NCBI RefSeq assembly: GCF_025150745.1
Contig: NZ_CP102282.1
Coordinates: forward strand, 755,501 to 819,500
DNA from: Eubacterium ventriosum
GTDB lineage: Bacteria; Bacillota; Clostridia; Lachnospirales; Lachnospiraceae
DNA length: 64,000 nt
Reading direction: 5' to 3'
In this document: one piece after another, positions 43,518 to 52,897 of the stretch
Layout: each line of letters begins with the position of its first letter
How positions within the stretch are numbered: position 1 is the stretch's first letter
The notes under the pieces: generated by a model
The model's input: only the letters and a program-made list of their open reading frames with translations
Databases searched by the model: none
Told to the model about the DNA's origin: nothing
Position numbers and translations under genes: made by a program

Positions 43518-44087
43518 ATGCAACAAAAAAAATATATTTTTCAAATTCTTCATAAAGAAATAAAACTTGCACCTAAAGTGTTAGCTTTTGCAGATGACAC
43601 AAATGAAAACAGTATTGATATTTATATTGGAGAAGATAGGCCAGATATAGGGCTTAACACATACTCTACTATTGGACTATCAAAGTTTCCAGTTGATTTG
43701 GTTTGTAGTGACGGAAGAGAAATCAGAGTAGAATATATTGGAATGTGTAATAGTGATTTCAGCGAATTTCCTAATATTGTTGCGTCGTGTGCATTTAATA
43801 TTATTAAAGATAATTACATATGTAAGCCAGGAATGGTGGCGATTGATGCTATCGCGGATTATTGTGATGAACTAGAAATGAAGCATATTTATTATACTAT
43901 TCCAATATTCTGGGAGAAGCTACAAGGAATAGAATATGAAAATATAATTATTAATTGGTTATATATGGTGCCAATTTCCGACAAAGAATTAGAATACATT
44001 GAAGAGTTTGGTGATGAAAAATTCGAAGAACTATTAGAAGAAAAAAATGTCGATGTGTTTGACATATATAGAAAATCAATAATATAG
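43518..44087 (+). CDS. SUFU family immunity protein for the GH-E toxin
   Basis: A 189-aa protein nearly matching 35503-36072 (YSTIGLSKFPVD, REIRVEYIGMCNSDF, NWLYMVPISDKELEYI). AGGAGAAAGG lies upstream of the ATG. The pairing with a GH-E nuclease is a known combination in polymorphic toxin systems. The frame is complete. Confidence 0.88.
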   Translation: MQQKKYIFQILHKEIKLAPKVLAFADDTNENSIDIYIGEDRPDIGLNTYSTIGLSKFPVDLVCSDGREIRVEYIGMCNSDFSEFPNIVASCAFNIIKDNYICKPGMVAIDAIADYCDELEMKHIYYTIPIFWEKLQGIEYENIIINWLYMVPISDKELEYIEEFGDEKFEELLEEKNVDVFDIYRKSII

Positions 44088-44094
44088 GGATTGA

Positions 44095-44355
44095 GAAGGA
44101 ACTATTATTGACAGATATGGTTCTAAATATGGACAATATACTTCTCCGGTAGGAACACCTTTTGGTCAAAGAGCATTGCCATACAGAGATAATTTATGGG
44201 CATATCATAAGTATGCTGTTGTTAAGGACATTAATAATGTAACTACATCGACTATCGAATCTACGTTCAATATGCTAGGTATGGGTATTCAAATTGAAAT
44301 GCCTTCGTTGATTAAGAGATTGGTAAAGGTTGGATATTTGAGGGAGATATTATAA
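44095..44355 (+). pseudogene. Orphan TNT-type (NAD glycohydrolase) toxin tip
   Basis: The frame is open after an in-frame TGA at 44092-44094 and encodes GTIIDRYGSKYGQYTSPVGT, PFGQRALP, a YHKYAVVKDI strand and a final KRLVKVGYLREIL. These match TNT domains, which hydrolyse NAD+. All upstream domains are missing; it begins 7 nt after the SUFU stop. The small gene that overlaps its stop is the likely immunity gene. Confidence 0.8.
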
Positions 44356-44576
44356 TGGATAAAAAAGAATTTATTAAAATTATGAAAAAAATGCATGTTC
44401 CTATTGCATGATATAATATAGAGGGCAAAGGGCGTGATGATGAAAGGTTCTGTTTGGTGAAAGATGGAGAAAAGTGGAATGTATATTATTCTGAGAGAGG
44501 ATGTAAGACCACAAATAAATATTTTGACAGTGAAAGTGACGCACTGGAATATATGTGTAAAGAATTATCTGAATAA
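44355..44576 (+). pseudogene. Putative TNT immunity gene with in-frame TGA
   Basis: Starting from an ATG that overlaps the toxin stop (TAATG), 74 codons run to TAA with a single TGA at codon 19 (44409-44411). The frame before it reads MDKKEFIKIMKKMHVPIA and after it YNIEGKGRDDERFCLVKDGE. A TGG-to-TGA change would explain it. The coupled start strongly suggests toxin-immunity pairing; the family is not recognised. Confidence 0.65.
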
Positions 44577-44653
44577 AAAATATATTTGGTAAATAGAAAA
44601 CTAATTTGTAATTAGTAAAATGATTCAGGTAATGAACATTGGTTAGGAATAGA

Positions 44654-44869
44654 ATGGCAACAATTACATTATATAAGGATAAGCTGAATGGAGTGGGAGG
44701 CTTGATAGACAACATCATAAAGTCTTCCAATAACTTGGATACTCAGTTAGGAACACTTAAATCTACGTTACAAGGAGTAAGTAACAGTACATATAACCTG
44801 CAGGATACAGTAAATAGCATAAGTTCCTCTTCCAAAACTGAGAAAGAAAAGGTCAGCAATTTAAAATAA
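44654..44869 (+). CDS. WXG/LXG-like N-terminal toxin module standing alone
   Basis: A 71-aa helical protein (MATITLYKDKLNGVGG, LDTQLGTLKSTLQGV, YNLQDTVNSISSSSKTEKEK), homologous to the N-terminus of the frameshifted toxin at 25212. It ends in a stop where the rest of the toxin should follow. This type of domain probably directs export. Upstream DNA is duplicated at 42235-42304. It may be a trimmed donor of the export module. Confidence 0.65.
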   Translation: MATITLYKDKLNGVGGLIDNIIKSSNNLDTQLGTLKSTLQGVSNSTYNLQDTVNSISSSSKTEKEKVSNLK

Positions 44870-45069
44870 CTAATGCAAATATGCAAAACGGTGTACTTTA
44901 CATAGATGTTATAGCAAAATAAGGAGTTTTTATGGAACAAAAAATACTGACATTAGCAGAAAAATGGGAAATAGATGCTCAGGCGTACAAAGACGGTGCT
45001 TCTGTTATAACAGCATCTCCTCAGTGCGAATTTTGCAAAGCAGATTGCCAAACAGAATCGTTGTTATAA
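44870..45069 (+). other. Short remnants: possible Hsp20 tail and a 45-aa frame
   Basis: 44870-44923 reads NANMQNGVLYIDVIAK then stop, resembling the end of a small heat-shock protein. An ATG frame at 44932-45069 (AAGGAG upstream) encodes 45 aa starting MEQKILTLAEKWEIDAQAY and containing a CEFCKADC motif. Neither can be assigned firmly. Confidence 0.35.
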
Positions 45070-45070
45070 G

Positions 45071-45178
45071 ATGATGTTACTTACAGGTTCTAAGGAAGAA
45101 AGTACATTAAACTTTTATCGAAGTGCAGGATATAATAGCTCGGATAAGACGGCATTTATTCAATGGATTGATATGTAA
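45071..45178 (+). pseudogene. C-terminal remnant of a GNAT acetyltransferase
   Basis: The frame MMLLTGSKEESTLNFYRSAG then KTAFIQWIDM matches the last strand-helix-strand of GNAT N-acetyltransferases. The acetyl-CoA binding motif is missing. It lies next to a second damaged GNAT gene. Confidence 0.65.
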
Positions 45179-45194
45179 AATATGGAGAATGATT

Positions 45195-45655
45195 ATGATA
45201 TATGAATTAGCAACAATAGAAGAATTGCAGGCTGTGTACGATTTGGTGCAGCAAACAAACTATCAAATGATATGGATATGTCATTGGTGGAAAAAGAATC
45301 CTATGAGTATTATAAGAACACATTAGAAACTGGTGAGCATATTGGATATCTGGTGTATGATAACGAAACCTTTATTGGTGCTGGTGGTGTCAGCTTTTAT
45401 CAGGTTATGCCGACATATCATAATCCAACAGGTAAAAAGGCTTATATTATGAATATGTATACGGCACCGGCATATCGGAGACAGGGGATTGCATTTCATA
45501 CATTGGATTTACTGGTAAAGGATGCGAAGAAACAGGGCGTATCACAGATTGCATTGGAGGCGACAGATATGGGGCGGCCTTTATATGAAAAATATGGATT
45601 TGTAAAAATGGAAGATGAAATGGAGCTGAAGCATAGTCATGCGTGTTCCGATTAG
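45195..45655 (+). pseudogene. GNAT acetyltransferase with N-terminal frameshift
   Basis: The ATG at 45195 gives MIYELATIEELQAVYDLV; near 45250-45265 the homologous frame shifts to SNDMDMSLVEKESYEYYK and continues to TAG at 45655. The C-terminal part has the acetyl-CoA motif YRRQGIAFHTLDLLV and GRPLYEKYGFVK, so the catalytic core is intact. A start inside the second frame (45272) could still produce a shortened enzyme. Substrate unknown. Confidence 0.75.
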
Positions 45656-45669
45656 AAAGTAGGTATATA

Positions 45670-48600
45670 ATGAGAAATAGATCTTTAACAGCGGAATGTA
45701 ATAAGATATTTAATTTTTGGAAATTAGAAGAATATTTTACACCATCGGATTATCCCGAATTGACTTTAACAATAAAAGAGGGAAAACAAGATATTCCGTT
45801 TGATGCATATTATAATGCTTACAGTACAAGAAGTTTACCATTAAAAGAATACAAGGCACATAATGAGTATTTGAGACAAAAACATAAATCTGATGAGAAG
45901 TTGTATAATCGTGCAAATGTTTATTGTGGCTGTTACAAAATTAAAACCTTTGTGGAAAAAATGGCTGAAAAATGTAAATTAGATATGGAAAAATATGCAG
46001 AGATAAACGAATTGTCAGGTAGATTTTATATTTTCTCAGTTCAGATAGACTTAGATGGGAAAATTACAGAAGAAGGCGTGCAAGTCAGTCCGTTCTTTTA
46101 TGCTGTACTTTGTATGATAAAAGCCGAGGGCATAAATGTTAATATTATGCAAGAAAATATATGGAAGCTAAATGAAGAAGTAAATGAGATACTTAAACAA
46201 AATAATGTACAAATATTGGAGTTTACAGATGTAACAATAGTAAAAAATATTATATTTGATAAACTGAGAATTGAGTCTGAAAGTGAAGTTGGGCTAAAAA
46301 GTGCTTCGGATAAAGTATATGCATGTAAAGGTTTAAAAAAAGAAGATGAAACAAGTGACTTTACCAGTTTTTATTTGGACGAAATAGAAAATGTTCAGAA
46401 GAACCATAAGAATAATGAGAATTTGATAAAATATACCACCTCATTATTGGCAGGAAATCAAAAAAAGATAATGATAGACAGTGATGTTTGTTCCATGAAA
46501 AAATGGTTAGAAGTAGATAGATTTCCGATGGGAAAATATCCATCAAAGTTTTCTCCGACATTAATGCAGCAAATAGCTATAAACATAGCTATATCAGAAA
46601 ACGATAGAAAGGAAAAAATATTTTCAGTAAATGGACCACCAGGAACGGGAAAAACGACTCTTTTGAAAGAAATCATTGCTTCAAATGTTGTCCAATTAGC
46701 AGAAGTTTTAATTAAATATGGAATTAGTGGTAGTAATTTTGTTTCTAGGAAAGTTGAATCCGCATCAAATGCTAGATATACAGAAAAATATTATGAAATA
46801 CCAGAAGAAATTTCTAAATATGGAATTCTTGTGGTATCAAATAATAATGGAGCTGTAGAAAATATCACGCTCGATTTACCGAAATCTGGCGATATGGAAA
46901 AAGATAAAACTAGGACAGATTACTTCGACAGAAAGATAAATAAAGAAGTGTATTTTTCAGCGGTAGCAGATAATCTTTTGGGAAAAGAAGGAGGTGCGTG
47001 GGGATTAATATCAGCTCGTATGGGAAGAAAATCCTATGTTACTGAAGTTTTAGAATCTTGTGTATTCGCTAAAAAAAATGATGCTTCGGATAAAGTGACA
47101 TTAGATCTGGCAAGAGAAGATAGTATTTCGTGGGATGAAGCTATTGATAAGTTTAATGTAGCTAAAAGAAAGGTTTTGTTATTAAGAGAAGGCATCAAAA
47201 AAGACCAAAAACTCTTGGATGATTTTTATAAAGAAGGAGAGGGTTTAGCGAAGAGTAAATTGGACTTAAAACAGTTGCTCATAGAAAAGGAGCAATTAAA
47301 TATAAAGTTAAATGATGTAAGAACGGAATTAGAAAGTAATGAACAGGAGACTTTAGAGCAGGAAGGGGAAATTAAGTATATTAAGGAACATAGCTCTATT
47401 TTTAAGAAACTACTTATCCTTTTGGGAATAGGGAAAATAGGTAGGCATGTTGCTGAAAAACAAAAATATGTCGATGAGTTAATAATTAATCACGAAGATA
47501 TTAAACGTAGATATAGTTTGGCTGTGAGAAATACAGAAGAAGTATGTACAAAAATTGAAAAGCAATATAGTATAATCGCTGCTTTAACAAAGAAAGTACA
47601 GATACTTGAAGAAAAAATATATGGAAATAATGGGTCTTTGAAAAACAAATACAAAAATAATTTTGCAGATAAAAATTTTTATATAGATATTAAAGAATCT
47701 GAGGACTCGCAGAATGCATGTCCGTGGACATTTGACGAATATGATATGGCTAGAGAAGAATTGTTTTTTGCTTCACTACAGGTGCGAAAAGCATTTATTT
47801 TGGAGTCGCCATATATAAAAAGAAATCTATTTGTATATGAAGCATATAATAATGGGAAATATACAATGGAAGAAAAAAAGGAGATGTTTCCGCATTTGTT
47901 TAATTCCTTGTCAATAGTGATACCTGTACTATCTTCTACATTTGCATCTGTCGGAAGATTTTTAAAGCATGCAGGAAATATGAGTTTAGGTATGCTTATA
48001 ATTGACGAATCGGGACAAGCAGTTCCACAGTCTGCTTTAGGAGCAATTTATAGAACAAGGCGAGCAGTTGTTGTGGGAGATCCATTGCAAGTAGAACCTG
48101 TTGTAACAATTCCTAAAGTGCTAATTGACATACTGGCTGATAGTACTTGTGTAGCAAATGAATATAAGGTGATTGAAAATTCAGCTCAGACTTTTGCTGA
48201 TAATATAAATGAGTTTAACGGTATGATCGGGGAACGCCAGGTTGGTTGTCCGTTGGTTGTTCACAGAAGGTGCATAGAACCAATGTTTTCTATTTCAAAT
48301 TTGATTTCATATGACAATAGAATGTTTAATAAAACAAATAAGAAGGAAGAATATTTGAAACCAGAAAAACCATTTTTGATAAAAAAATCTGGATGGATTA
48401 ATGTTGAAGGAGTAGAAAATGGTGGCAAGGATCATTTTGTGAAAAATCAAGCTGAGAGAGTATGCCAATTAATGGAAGATGCAGTACATATATATTCAGA
48501 TTTGTTTGAGACAGATGATAAGATTTTTATAATTACACCTTTTAGAACAGTTGCAGAATCAATGCGTAAGTTTATCATTAGCTACTTTTCAGCAAAAGGA

Positions 48601-48876
48601 TATGATAAGGAAATCTTGTCAAAGTGGACCAAAAATTGTGTTGGTACAGTGCATACTTTTCAAGGTAAAGACGCGAATGAGGTACTTTTGGTATTAGGTT
48701 GTTCAAATAAAAGTGCAGGTGCAATGAATTGGGTAGTAAAGAAAGCTAATATACTTAATGTTGCATGCACCAGAGCAAAATATAGAATAGCATTTATTGG
48801 CAATATAAATGATTGGAAAAATAGGAGGTACTTTAGAGAGTTTATTCCGAATTTAATTGATATAATAAATGTGTAA
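45670..48876 (+). CDS. Large SF1 (UPF1/DNA2-like) helicase-domain protein
   Basis: About 1068 aa from the ATG at 45670. Walker A GPPGTGKTT lies near residue 322, a coiled-coil insertion spans ~490-660, motif II is DESGQA near 779 with GDPLQVEP after it, and the C-terminal motifs are TVHTFQGKDANEVLLVLG and NVACTRAKYR. The ~300-residue N-terminal part is unique. Such proteins act on RNA or DNA and are common in defence loci. It is followed by an HTH-Nudix gene. The exact role is unknown. Confidence 0.8.
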   Translation: MRNRSLTAECNKIFNFWKLEEYFTPSDYPELTLTIKEGKQDIPFDAYYNAYSTRSLPLKEYKAHNEYLRQKHKSDEKLYNRANVYCGCYKIKTFVEKMAEKCKLDMEKYAEINELSGRFYIFSVQIDLDGKITEEGVQVSPFFYAVLCMIKAEGINVNIMQENIWKLNEEVNEILKQNNVQILEFTDVTIVKNIIFDKLRIESESEVGLKSASDKVYACKGLKKEDETSDFTSFYLDEIENVQKNHKNNENLIKYTTSLLAGNQKKIMIDSDVCSMKKWLEVDRFPMGKYPSKFSPTLMQQIAINIAISENDRKEKIFSVNGPPGTGKTTLLKEIIASNVVQLAEVLIKYGISGSNFVSRKVESASNARYTEKYYEIPEEISKYGILVVSNNNGAVENITLDLPKSGDMEKDKTRTDYFDRKINKEVYFSAVADNLLGKEGGAWGLISARMGRKSYVTEVLESCVFAKKNDASDKVTLDLAREDSISWDEAIDKFNVAKRKVLLLREGIKKDQKLLDDFYKEGEGLAKSKLDLKQLLIEKEQLNIKLNDVRTELESNEQETLEQEGEIKYIKEHSSIFKKLLILLGIGKIGRHVAEKQKYVDELIINHEDIKRRYSLAVRNTEEVCTKIEKQYSIIAALTKKVQILEEKIYGNNGSLKNKYKNNFADKNFYIDIKESEDSQNACPWTFDEYDMAREELFFASLQVRKAFILESPYIKRNLFVYEAYNNGKYTMEEKKEMFPHLFNSLSIVIPVLSSTFASVGRFLKHAGNMSLGMLIIDESGQAVPQSALGAIYRTRRAVVVGDPLQVEPVVTIPKVLIDILADSTCVANEYKVIENSAQTFADNINEFNGMIGERQVGCPLVVHRRCIEPMFSISNLISYDNRMFNKTNKKEEYLKPEKPFLIKKSGWINVEGVENGGKDHFVKNQAERVCQLMEDAVHIYSDLFETDDKIFIITPFRTVAESMRKFIISYFSAKGYDKEILSKWTKNCVGTVHTFQGKDANEVLLVLGCSNKSAGAMNWVVKKANILNVACTRAKYRIAFIGNINDWKNRRYFREFIPNLIDIINV

Positions 48877-48914
48877 AATATAGACGATATGGAGTCAGAG
48901 CAGGAGATATTGTT

Positions 48915-49628
48915 ATGGCTGTATCATATAACAAATTATGGAAACTATTAGTGGATAAAAAAATGAGCAAATCTGATTTGCGTAAAAAGGCAGAAATTGC
49001 CCCAAACACAATGACAAAATTGCGCCGTGATGAAGAGGTGAGTCTCACAATTTTGAGCAAGATATGTAAGACTTTAAATGCTGATTTTGGAGACATTGTA
49101 GAGTATGTACCGGATGCAGAAATATGGGATTTGTATAATGAAAACCGAGAACTTCTGGGAAAAGACCATGTAAGAGGAGAGCAGCTACCGATAGACGGAT
49201 ACCATCTGGTGGTGCATGTCTGGATTCGTAATTCTAAAGGAGAGTATCTTATCTCGCAGCGTTCAGCAAACAGACCGACATATCCTTTGATGTGGGAATG
49301 TGTAGGGGGTTCGGTTGTAAAAGGAGAGGATAGTTTATTAGGAGCAATCCGGGAGGCAAAGGAAGAAGTTGGCGTTGATTTGATGCCGGAAAATGGACAA
49401 GTTCTTTTTACAAAGACACGAAAAATCATTGAGGGAAAAATCTTTAATGATATTATGGACGTTTGGCTGTTTGAATATGACGGAGAGGTTGATTTAGGCA
49501 ATGCCACAACGGATGAAGTGGCACAGGTTGCATGGATGGACAGAAAGCAGATAAAAGAATTGTTTGATGCGGATATGTTTGTGGATACATTGGAGTACTT
49601 TTTTACAGAAGTGGATAAGAAATGTTGA
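48915..49628 (+). CDS. HTH-Nudix fusion protein
   Basis: A 237-aa protein. Residues ~1-68 form an XRE-type HTH (KMSKSDLRKKAEIAPNTMTKL), and residues ~90-235 a Nudix hydrolase with Nudix box GGSVVKGEDSLLGAIREAKE followed by EVG; catalytic glutamates are present. This could be a regulator that senses, or hydrolyses, a nucleotide-type ligand. It lies 38 nt after the helicase gene on the same strand, so co-transcription is possible. Confidence 0.85.
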   Translation: MAVSYNKLWKLLVDKKMSKSDLRKKAEIAPNTMTKLRRDEEVSLTILSKICKTLNADFGDIVEYVPDAEIWDLYNENRELLGKDHVRGEQLPIDGYHLVVHVWIRNSKGEYLISQRSANRPTYPLMWECVGGSVVKGEDSLLGAIREAKEEVGVDLMPENGQVLFTKTRKIIEGKIFNDIMDVWLFEYDGEVDLGNATTDEVAQVAWMDRKQIKELFDADMFVDTLEYFFTEVDKKC

Positions 49629-49761
49629 AAAGGAGCTAGTTGTTATGGAGCAAATTGAGTTGGGTTATAAAAGTGTGTGAAGGTGATTATGCGACAGATG
49701 AATTGTATGAAAACATAAATATGGTAAAGACTATAAATTAAACAGGAAGTGAATGTTTGGT

Positions 49762-50483
49762 ATGAATATAAAAGATTTAATTGGTGAAGCAACAGAATAC
49801 GATAAAAAGCTGGCATTGGAGGAAAAGAAACCAAAAAGTTGGTGTAAAAGTGTTAGTGCGTTTGCAAATACATTTGGCGAAGCTATCATGAAGCACTCGT
49901 AAATGCTTTAGCACATCGTGATTATCTGGTAAATGGAAGTGAAGTTCATATTGACATATACGATGACAGAATGGAAATCTATTCTCCGGGAGGAATGCCG
50001 GATGGGTCCATGATTCAGGACAGAGATCCGCTTACAGTACCTTCTACCAGAAGAAATCCGGTTCTTGCGGATGTGTTCAACAGGCTTGGATATATGGAGC
50101 GTAAAGGTAGTGGATTTGGAAAGATTATTAGTGGATATGAATTTCAAATTAATTATGATGAGAGTAAAAGACCATCATTTCGCTCGGACAGATATCAGTT
50201 TACTGTAGTAATGCCGAATCTGAATTATGATGTTTCTCACGATTTTGAAGAAAATGAGGCAATGTCCGAATCAATGTCCGAATCAATGTCCAAATTGGAA
50301 AGAACAAGAATGCAGATTATTTTGCACTATCTCGATACAAATAAAAAAATAAATAGCTCTATTGCAGCAAAATTATTGAAAGTGGAAATAAAGACGGCAA
50401 GTCGACTGCTATTGAAGGCAGAAAAATTGGATATTCTTAATAGTTATGGAAAAACAAAGAATAAAGTATATTTTAGAGAATAG
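49762..50483 (+). pseudogene. AlbA-domain ATP-binding regulator with internal deletion
   Basis: The first frame (MNIKDLIGEATEYDKKLALE, CKSVSAFANTFG) is the start of an AlbA_2/Schlafen-type domain and stops at 49902. The second, in another frame, begins YHEALVNALAHRDYLVNG, followed by the GHKL-type IYSPGGMPDG and a C-terminal winged helix. A central part is missing, and the two ends overlap out of frame. The SMSESMS stretch at 50260-50292 is a small tandem repeat. Confidence 0.8.
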
Positions 50484-50544
50484 TGCAAGGCAATGGTGTG
50501 AAAGACATAAGATTGATATTGTTGTATAAAAGAAAGGGGCTGCT

Positions 50545-51807
50545 ATGATACCCACAGAAGATATTATACCGATAGTGAAAAACACAATTGCTGCATCAAT
50601 TAAATGCAACACCCATCGGGGATACATTGGTTGGAGCAGCTGTGATAATATTTGTATGGATATGCATGACTGCCTTGATATGTGTGCTGAGACCTTAGAA
50701 AAGCGTGGCTATATGGTTGCACTTGAGGCGGCTACATACATTTTGGTATCTGGCGTTAAGTTAGCATCTCATGCGGATAGTAGTTCGGGAATGCTTACAG
50801 ATGTTATCATGTGTACATACCAACTGATAGATAAATGCACAAAAGAAATCGAAAAAAAGGACCAACAAATGCGGGATCAAGCACTAGCATTAATTCTAAA
50901 AGAGGCGAAAAAGAGTGTGTTTGACGGTTGGATTGACTGGCGTTATAACCTGCTGAAAAGTGGAATTTGCCTGTGTGATGAAAAGAGTGCAAAGAAACTT
51001 GAAAAGGTTTTAGATACTTTGTTGGAAATTTTGCGGGAGGATTATTTTCCAGAATACACGAAAAAAGAAGATTTGATTGTAAGATATCTTTTACATAGAC
51101 ATTTATATGGCAAAGAGAATACGCAGAAGGAGTTATATCAGAATATTCTGATAAATGAACTCCGTATTATAGCGATTAAGGATGCTATGGAAGCGAAGAA
51201 TTATGATGAAGCAGAGAAGCTTTGTTTAGAGAAGGCAAATGCAGAAAATACATGGCATTATCGTAGTGGCGATCCGGAAGATTGGAATAATATGCTATAT
51301 GACATATATAGGACAGGAAACAACAGGGAAAAGCAAATCGCACAGGCAAAAAAGCTGTTATTAATGGGAAATGAGAAGTTCTGGGGTGTTTTGAAACAGA
51401 TTTACAAAGCGTGTGGTACGTGGAATGAGAATTACGAGAGCCTATTGGATGAATTAAAGGACAGCAAGCGAACTGTTTGCTACCGCAGTGTTCTTATTTC
51501 AGAAAATGAAAAGAAGAGATTGCTTGAAGATGTAATGGAGAATCCGTATGATTTGTTTTGTTATGGAAAATATTTGGTGAAGGAATATCCGGAGCAGATA
51601 TATGAGTTGTGTTATAAGGAAATAAGTGAAAGCTGTGCTCAGGCAAAGGATAGACGAGAATATAAGAAGATAACGAAGAATATTGCACAGCTTATAAAAT
51701 GGAAGGGTAATGATACCGCTAAGTCTTTAATTGAGGAATTGAAGCAGAGATATCCAAGAAAACCAGCATTGTTGGATGAATTGGAGAAGGTGGAGAAGAA
51801 ATTGTAA
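50545..51807 (+). CDS. SWIM-associated C-terminal domain protein
   Basis: A 420-aa, largely helical protein. The N-terminal region (IVKNTIAASIKCNTHRGYIG, ALEAATYILVSGVKLASHAD) and helical repeats resemble the C-terminal part of SWIM zinc-finger proteins, whose N-terminal zinc finger is absent here. AAAGG lies upstream of the ATG, so it may be a naturally short form or a 5'-truncated gene with a new start. Function unknown. Confidence 0.6.
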   Translation: MIPTEDIIPIVKNTIAASIKCNTHRGYIGWSSCDNICMDMHDCLDMCAETLEKRGYMVALEAATYILVSGVKLASHADSSSGMLTDVIMCTYQLIDKCTKEIEKKDQQMRDQALALILKEAKKSVFDGWIDWRYNLLKSGICLCDEKSAKKLEKVLDTLLEILREDYFPEYTKKEDLIVRYLLHRHLYGKENTQKELYQNILINELRIIAIKDAMEAKNYDEAEKLCLEKANAENTWHYRSGDPEDWNNMLYDIYRTGNNREKQIAQAKKLLLMGNEKFWGVLKQIYKACGTWNENYESLLDELKDSKRTVCYRSVLISENEKKRLLEDVMENPYDLFCYGKYLVKEYPEQIYELCYKEISESCAQAKDRREYKKITKNIAQLIKWKGNDTAKSLIEELKQRYPRKPALLDELEKVEKKL

Positions 51808-51836
51808 TTCAAATAAAATACTGGAATTTAAACATA

Positions 51837-51874
51837 GTCTCACCAGTCTCAAATCATTACGATACTGGTGAGAC
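51837..51874. repeat. Perfect 11-bp inverted repeat between convergent genes
   Basis: GTCTCACCAGT (51837-51847) is complementary to ACTGGTGAGAC (51864-51874), with a 16-nt loop. It lies between the SWIM-associated gene and the minus-strand genes that converge on it. No T-run follows on either strand, so it is at most an unusual bidirectional terminator, or a protein-binding site. Confidence 0.6.
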
Positions 51875-51920
51875 ATAGATGAGACTAACTTCAATAAAAT
51901 GCTTCCTCAACTAGGGAAAA

Positions 51921-52187
51921 TTAATTGAATTCATTCATAGCATCCACATATTCCTGTAATCCATTAGGTTTACAAGCTAATTCAGCATACAGCAGAGAAT
52001 TCTCCTGTGCTAGCCGATACAGATACACAATATCATCAGGTGTATCGAGCAAGACAGCTGAATTGCATTTTTCGCAACTGATAGTTAGAGGTGTGCCGGT
52101 ATATGTATTATTGATGGCATTAACAATAACAGAATCTGTATTAGGTTCATACATTCCAAACAGGCAACAAGGGTTATTTTGTTTCAT
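51921..52187 (-). CDS. Small cysteine-containing IME protein, unknown function
   Basis: An 88-aa protein from the ATG at 52187; the longer open frame upstream merely overlaps the mobC gene. It contains PCCLFGMYEP and ISCEKCNSAVLLDTP, so a CxxC zinc site is possible, and ends in a helical LQEYVDAMNEFN. It overlaps the mobC gene by 14 nt. The pair is a relic of a mobilizable element. Confidence 0.6.
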   Translation of the reverse strand: MKQNNPCCLFGMYEPNTDSVIVNAINNTYTGTPLTISCEKCNSAVLLDTPDDIVYLYRLAQENSLLYAELACKPNGLQEYVDAMNEFN

Positions 52188-52557
52188 TATGTTCTCCTTC
52201 CCACAGATACTTAGCGCCATCAAGCAGATCAATGATGGCTGTAAGCATATTATTATAATCGGTCTGTAGTTCCTTGATTTCATTGCATGTAGTGAGATTG
52301 TTTAAAGTTTGGTGCTCACAGCATTCAGTAAATGTTTTTTGCATTTCAAGCAGTTGCAGATACAGAGCATTAACAGTCTGCACAAGCGGATATATGGTTT
52401 CTTTCTTGCCTACAACGCAGATTCGGTTATATATGCAGGAACGGACAAAGTAATCTTTCTTCATCATACCGCTGGCAAGGATATGGGCTTCAATTTGTCT
52501 GCGTTCAGCATCGCTGATTCTAAAACTTATTGTTGGACGTTTGTGTTGATTGCTCAT
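52174..52557 (-). CDS. MobC-like relaxosome protein, second copy
   Basis: A 127-aa protein from the ATG at 52557 (AAAGGAG upstream). An N-terminal ribbon-helix-helix-like segment (TISFRISDAERRQIEAHILA, SGMMKKDYFVRS) precedes long helices, as in MobC proteins. It is not closely similar to the protein at 15054 and lies on the other strand. No relaxase is nearby, so this is a fragment of a different mobilizable element. Confidence 0.75.
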   Translation of the reverse strand: MSNQHKRPTISFRISDAERRQIEAHILASGMMKKDYFVRSCIYNRICVVGKKETIYPLVQTVNALYLQLLEMQKTFTECCEHQTLNNLTTCNEIKELQTDYNNMLTAIIDLLDGAKYLWEGEHNETK

Positions 52558-52689
52558 AGAAAAGCTCCTTTCATAGTGGGTGTGGCAGCAGACATGATAA
52601 AGCACCCGCAAGCCACATTTGATTATTCGTTTTTAGTTGTAAAAGTAGATTATATCTGCCATGAATTTCGTAGAAGCAATATTGAATCA

Positions 52690-52710
52690 TTGCAACTAAT
52701 TTGCAACTAA
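52690..52710. repeat. Tandem TTGCAACTAA motif
   Basis: TTGCAACTAA occurs twice, at 52690-52699 and 52701-52710. Similar paired motifs (TGGCAACA) lie at 23991-24010 and 53490-53501. Paired short repeats like this often lie at the ends of integrated elements, as integrase arm sites; this is a suggestion only. Confidence 0.4.
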
Positions 52711-52897
52711 AGTTTTTGAAAAAGATATGAAAAGAGTAACATTAGATGAAACAGATGCGGTGGAATGCCGCATAAAATCAGCATTTTTGATTTGATGATA
52801 CTTCCTTTGGGAAGTATAAGAATAGTGTGAAATGATACTTTCATTACTATTTATACTACCAAGCAACAAGTGAAGGTGCGATAGAGAGGAGATATGT

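Noticed and set aside
44409..44411. In-frame TGA in the putative TNT immunity gene as a selenocysteine codon
   Set aside because: No selenocysteine insertion structure or selenoprotein context is visible, and neighbouring genes are also decayed; a nonsense mutation is simpler.
50260..50295. CRISPR-like or functional repeat at the SMSESMS stretch
   Set aside because: It is a short in-frame 12-bp repeat within a coding region without spacers.
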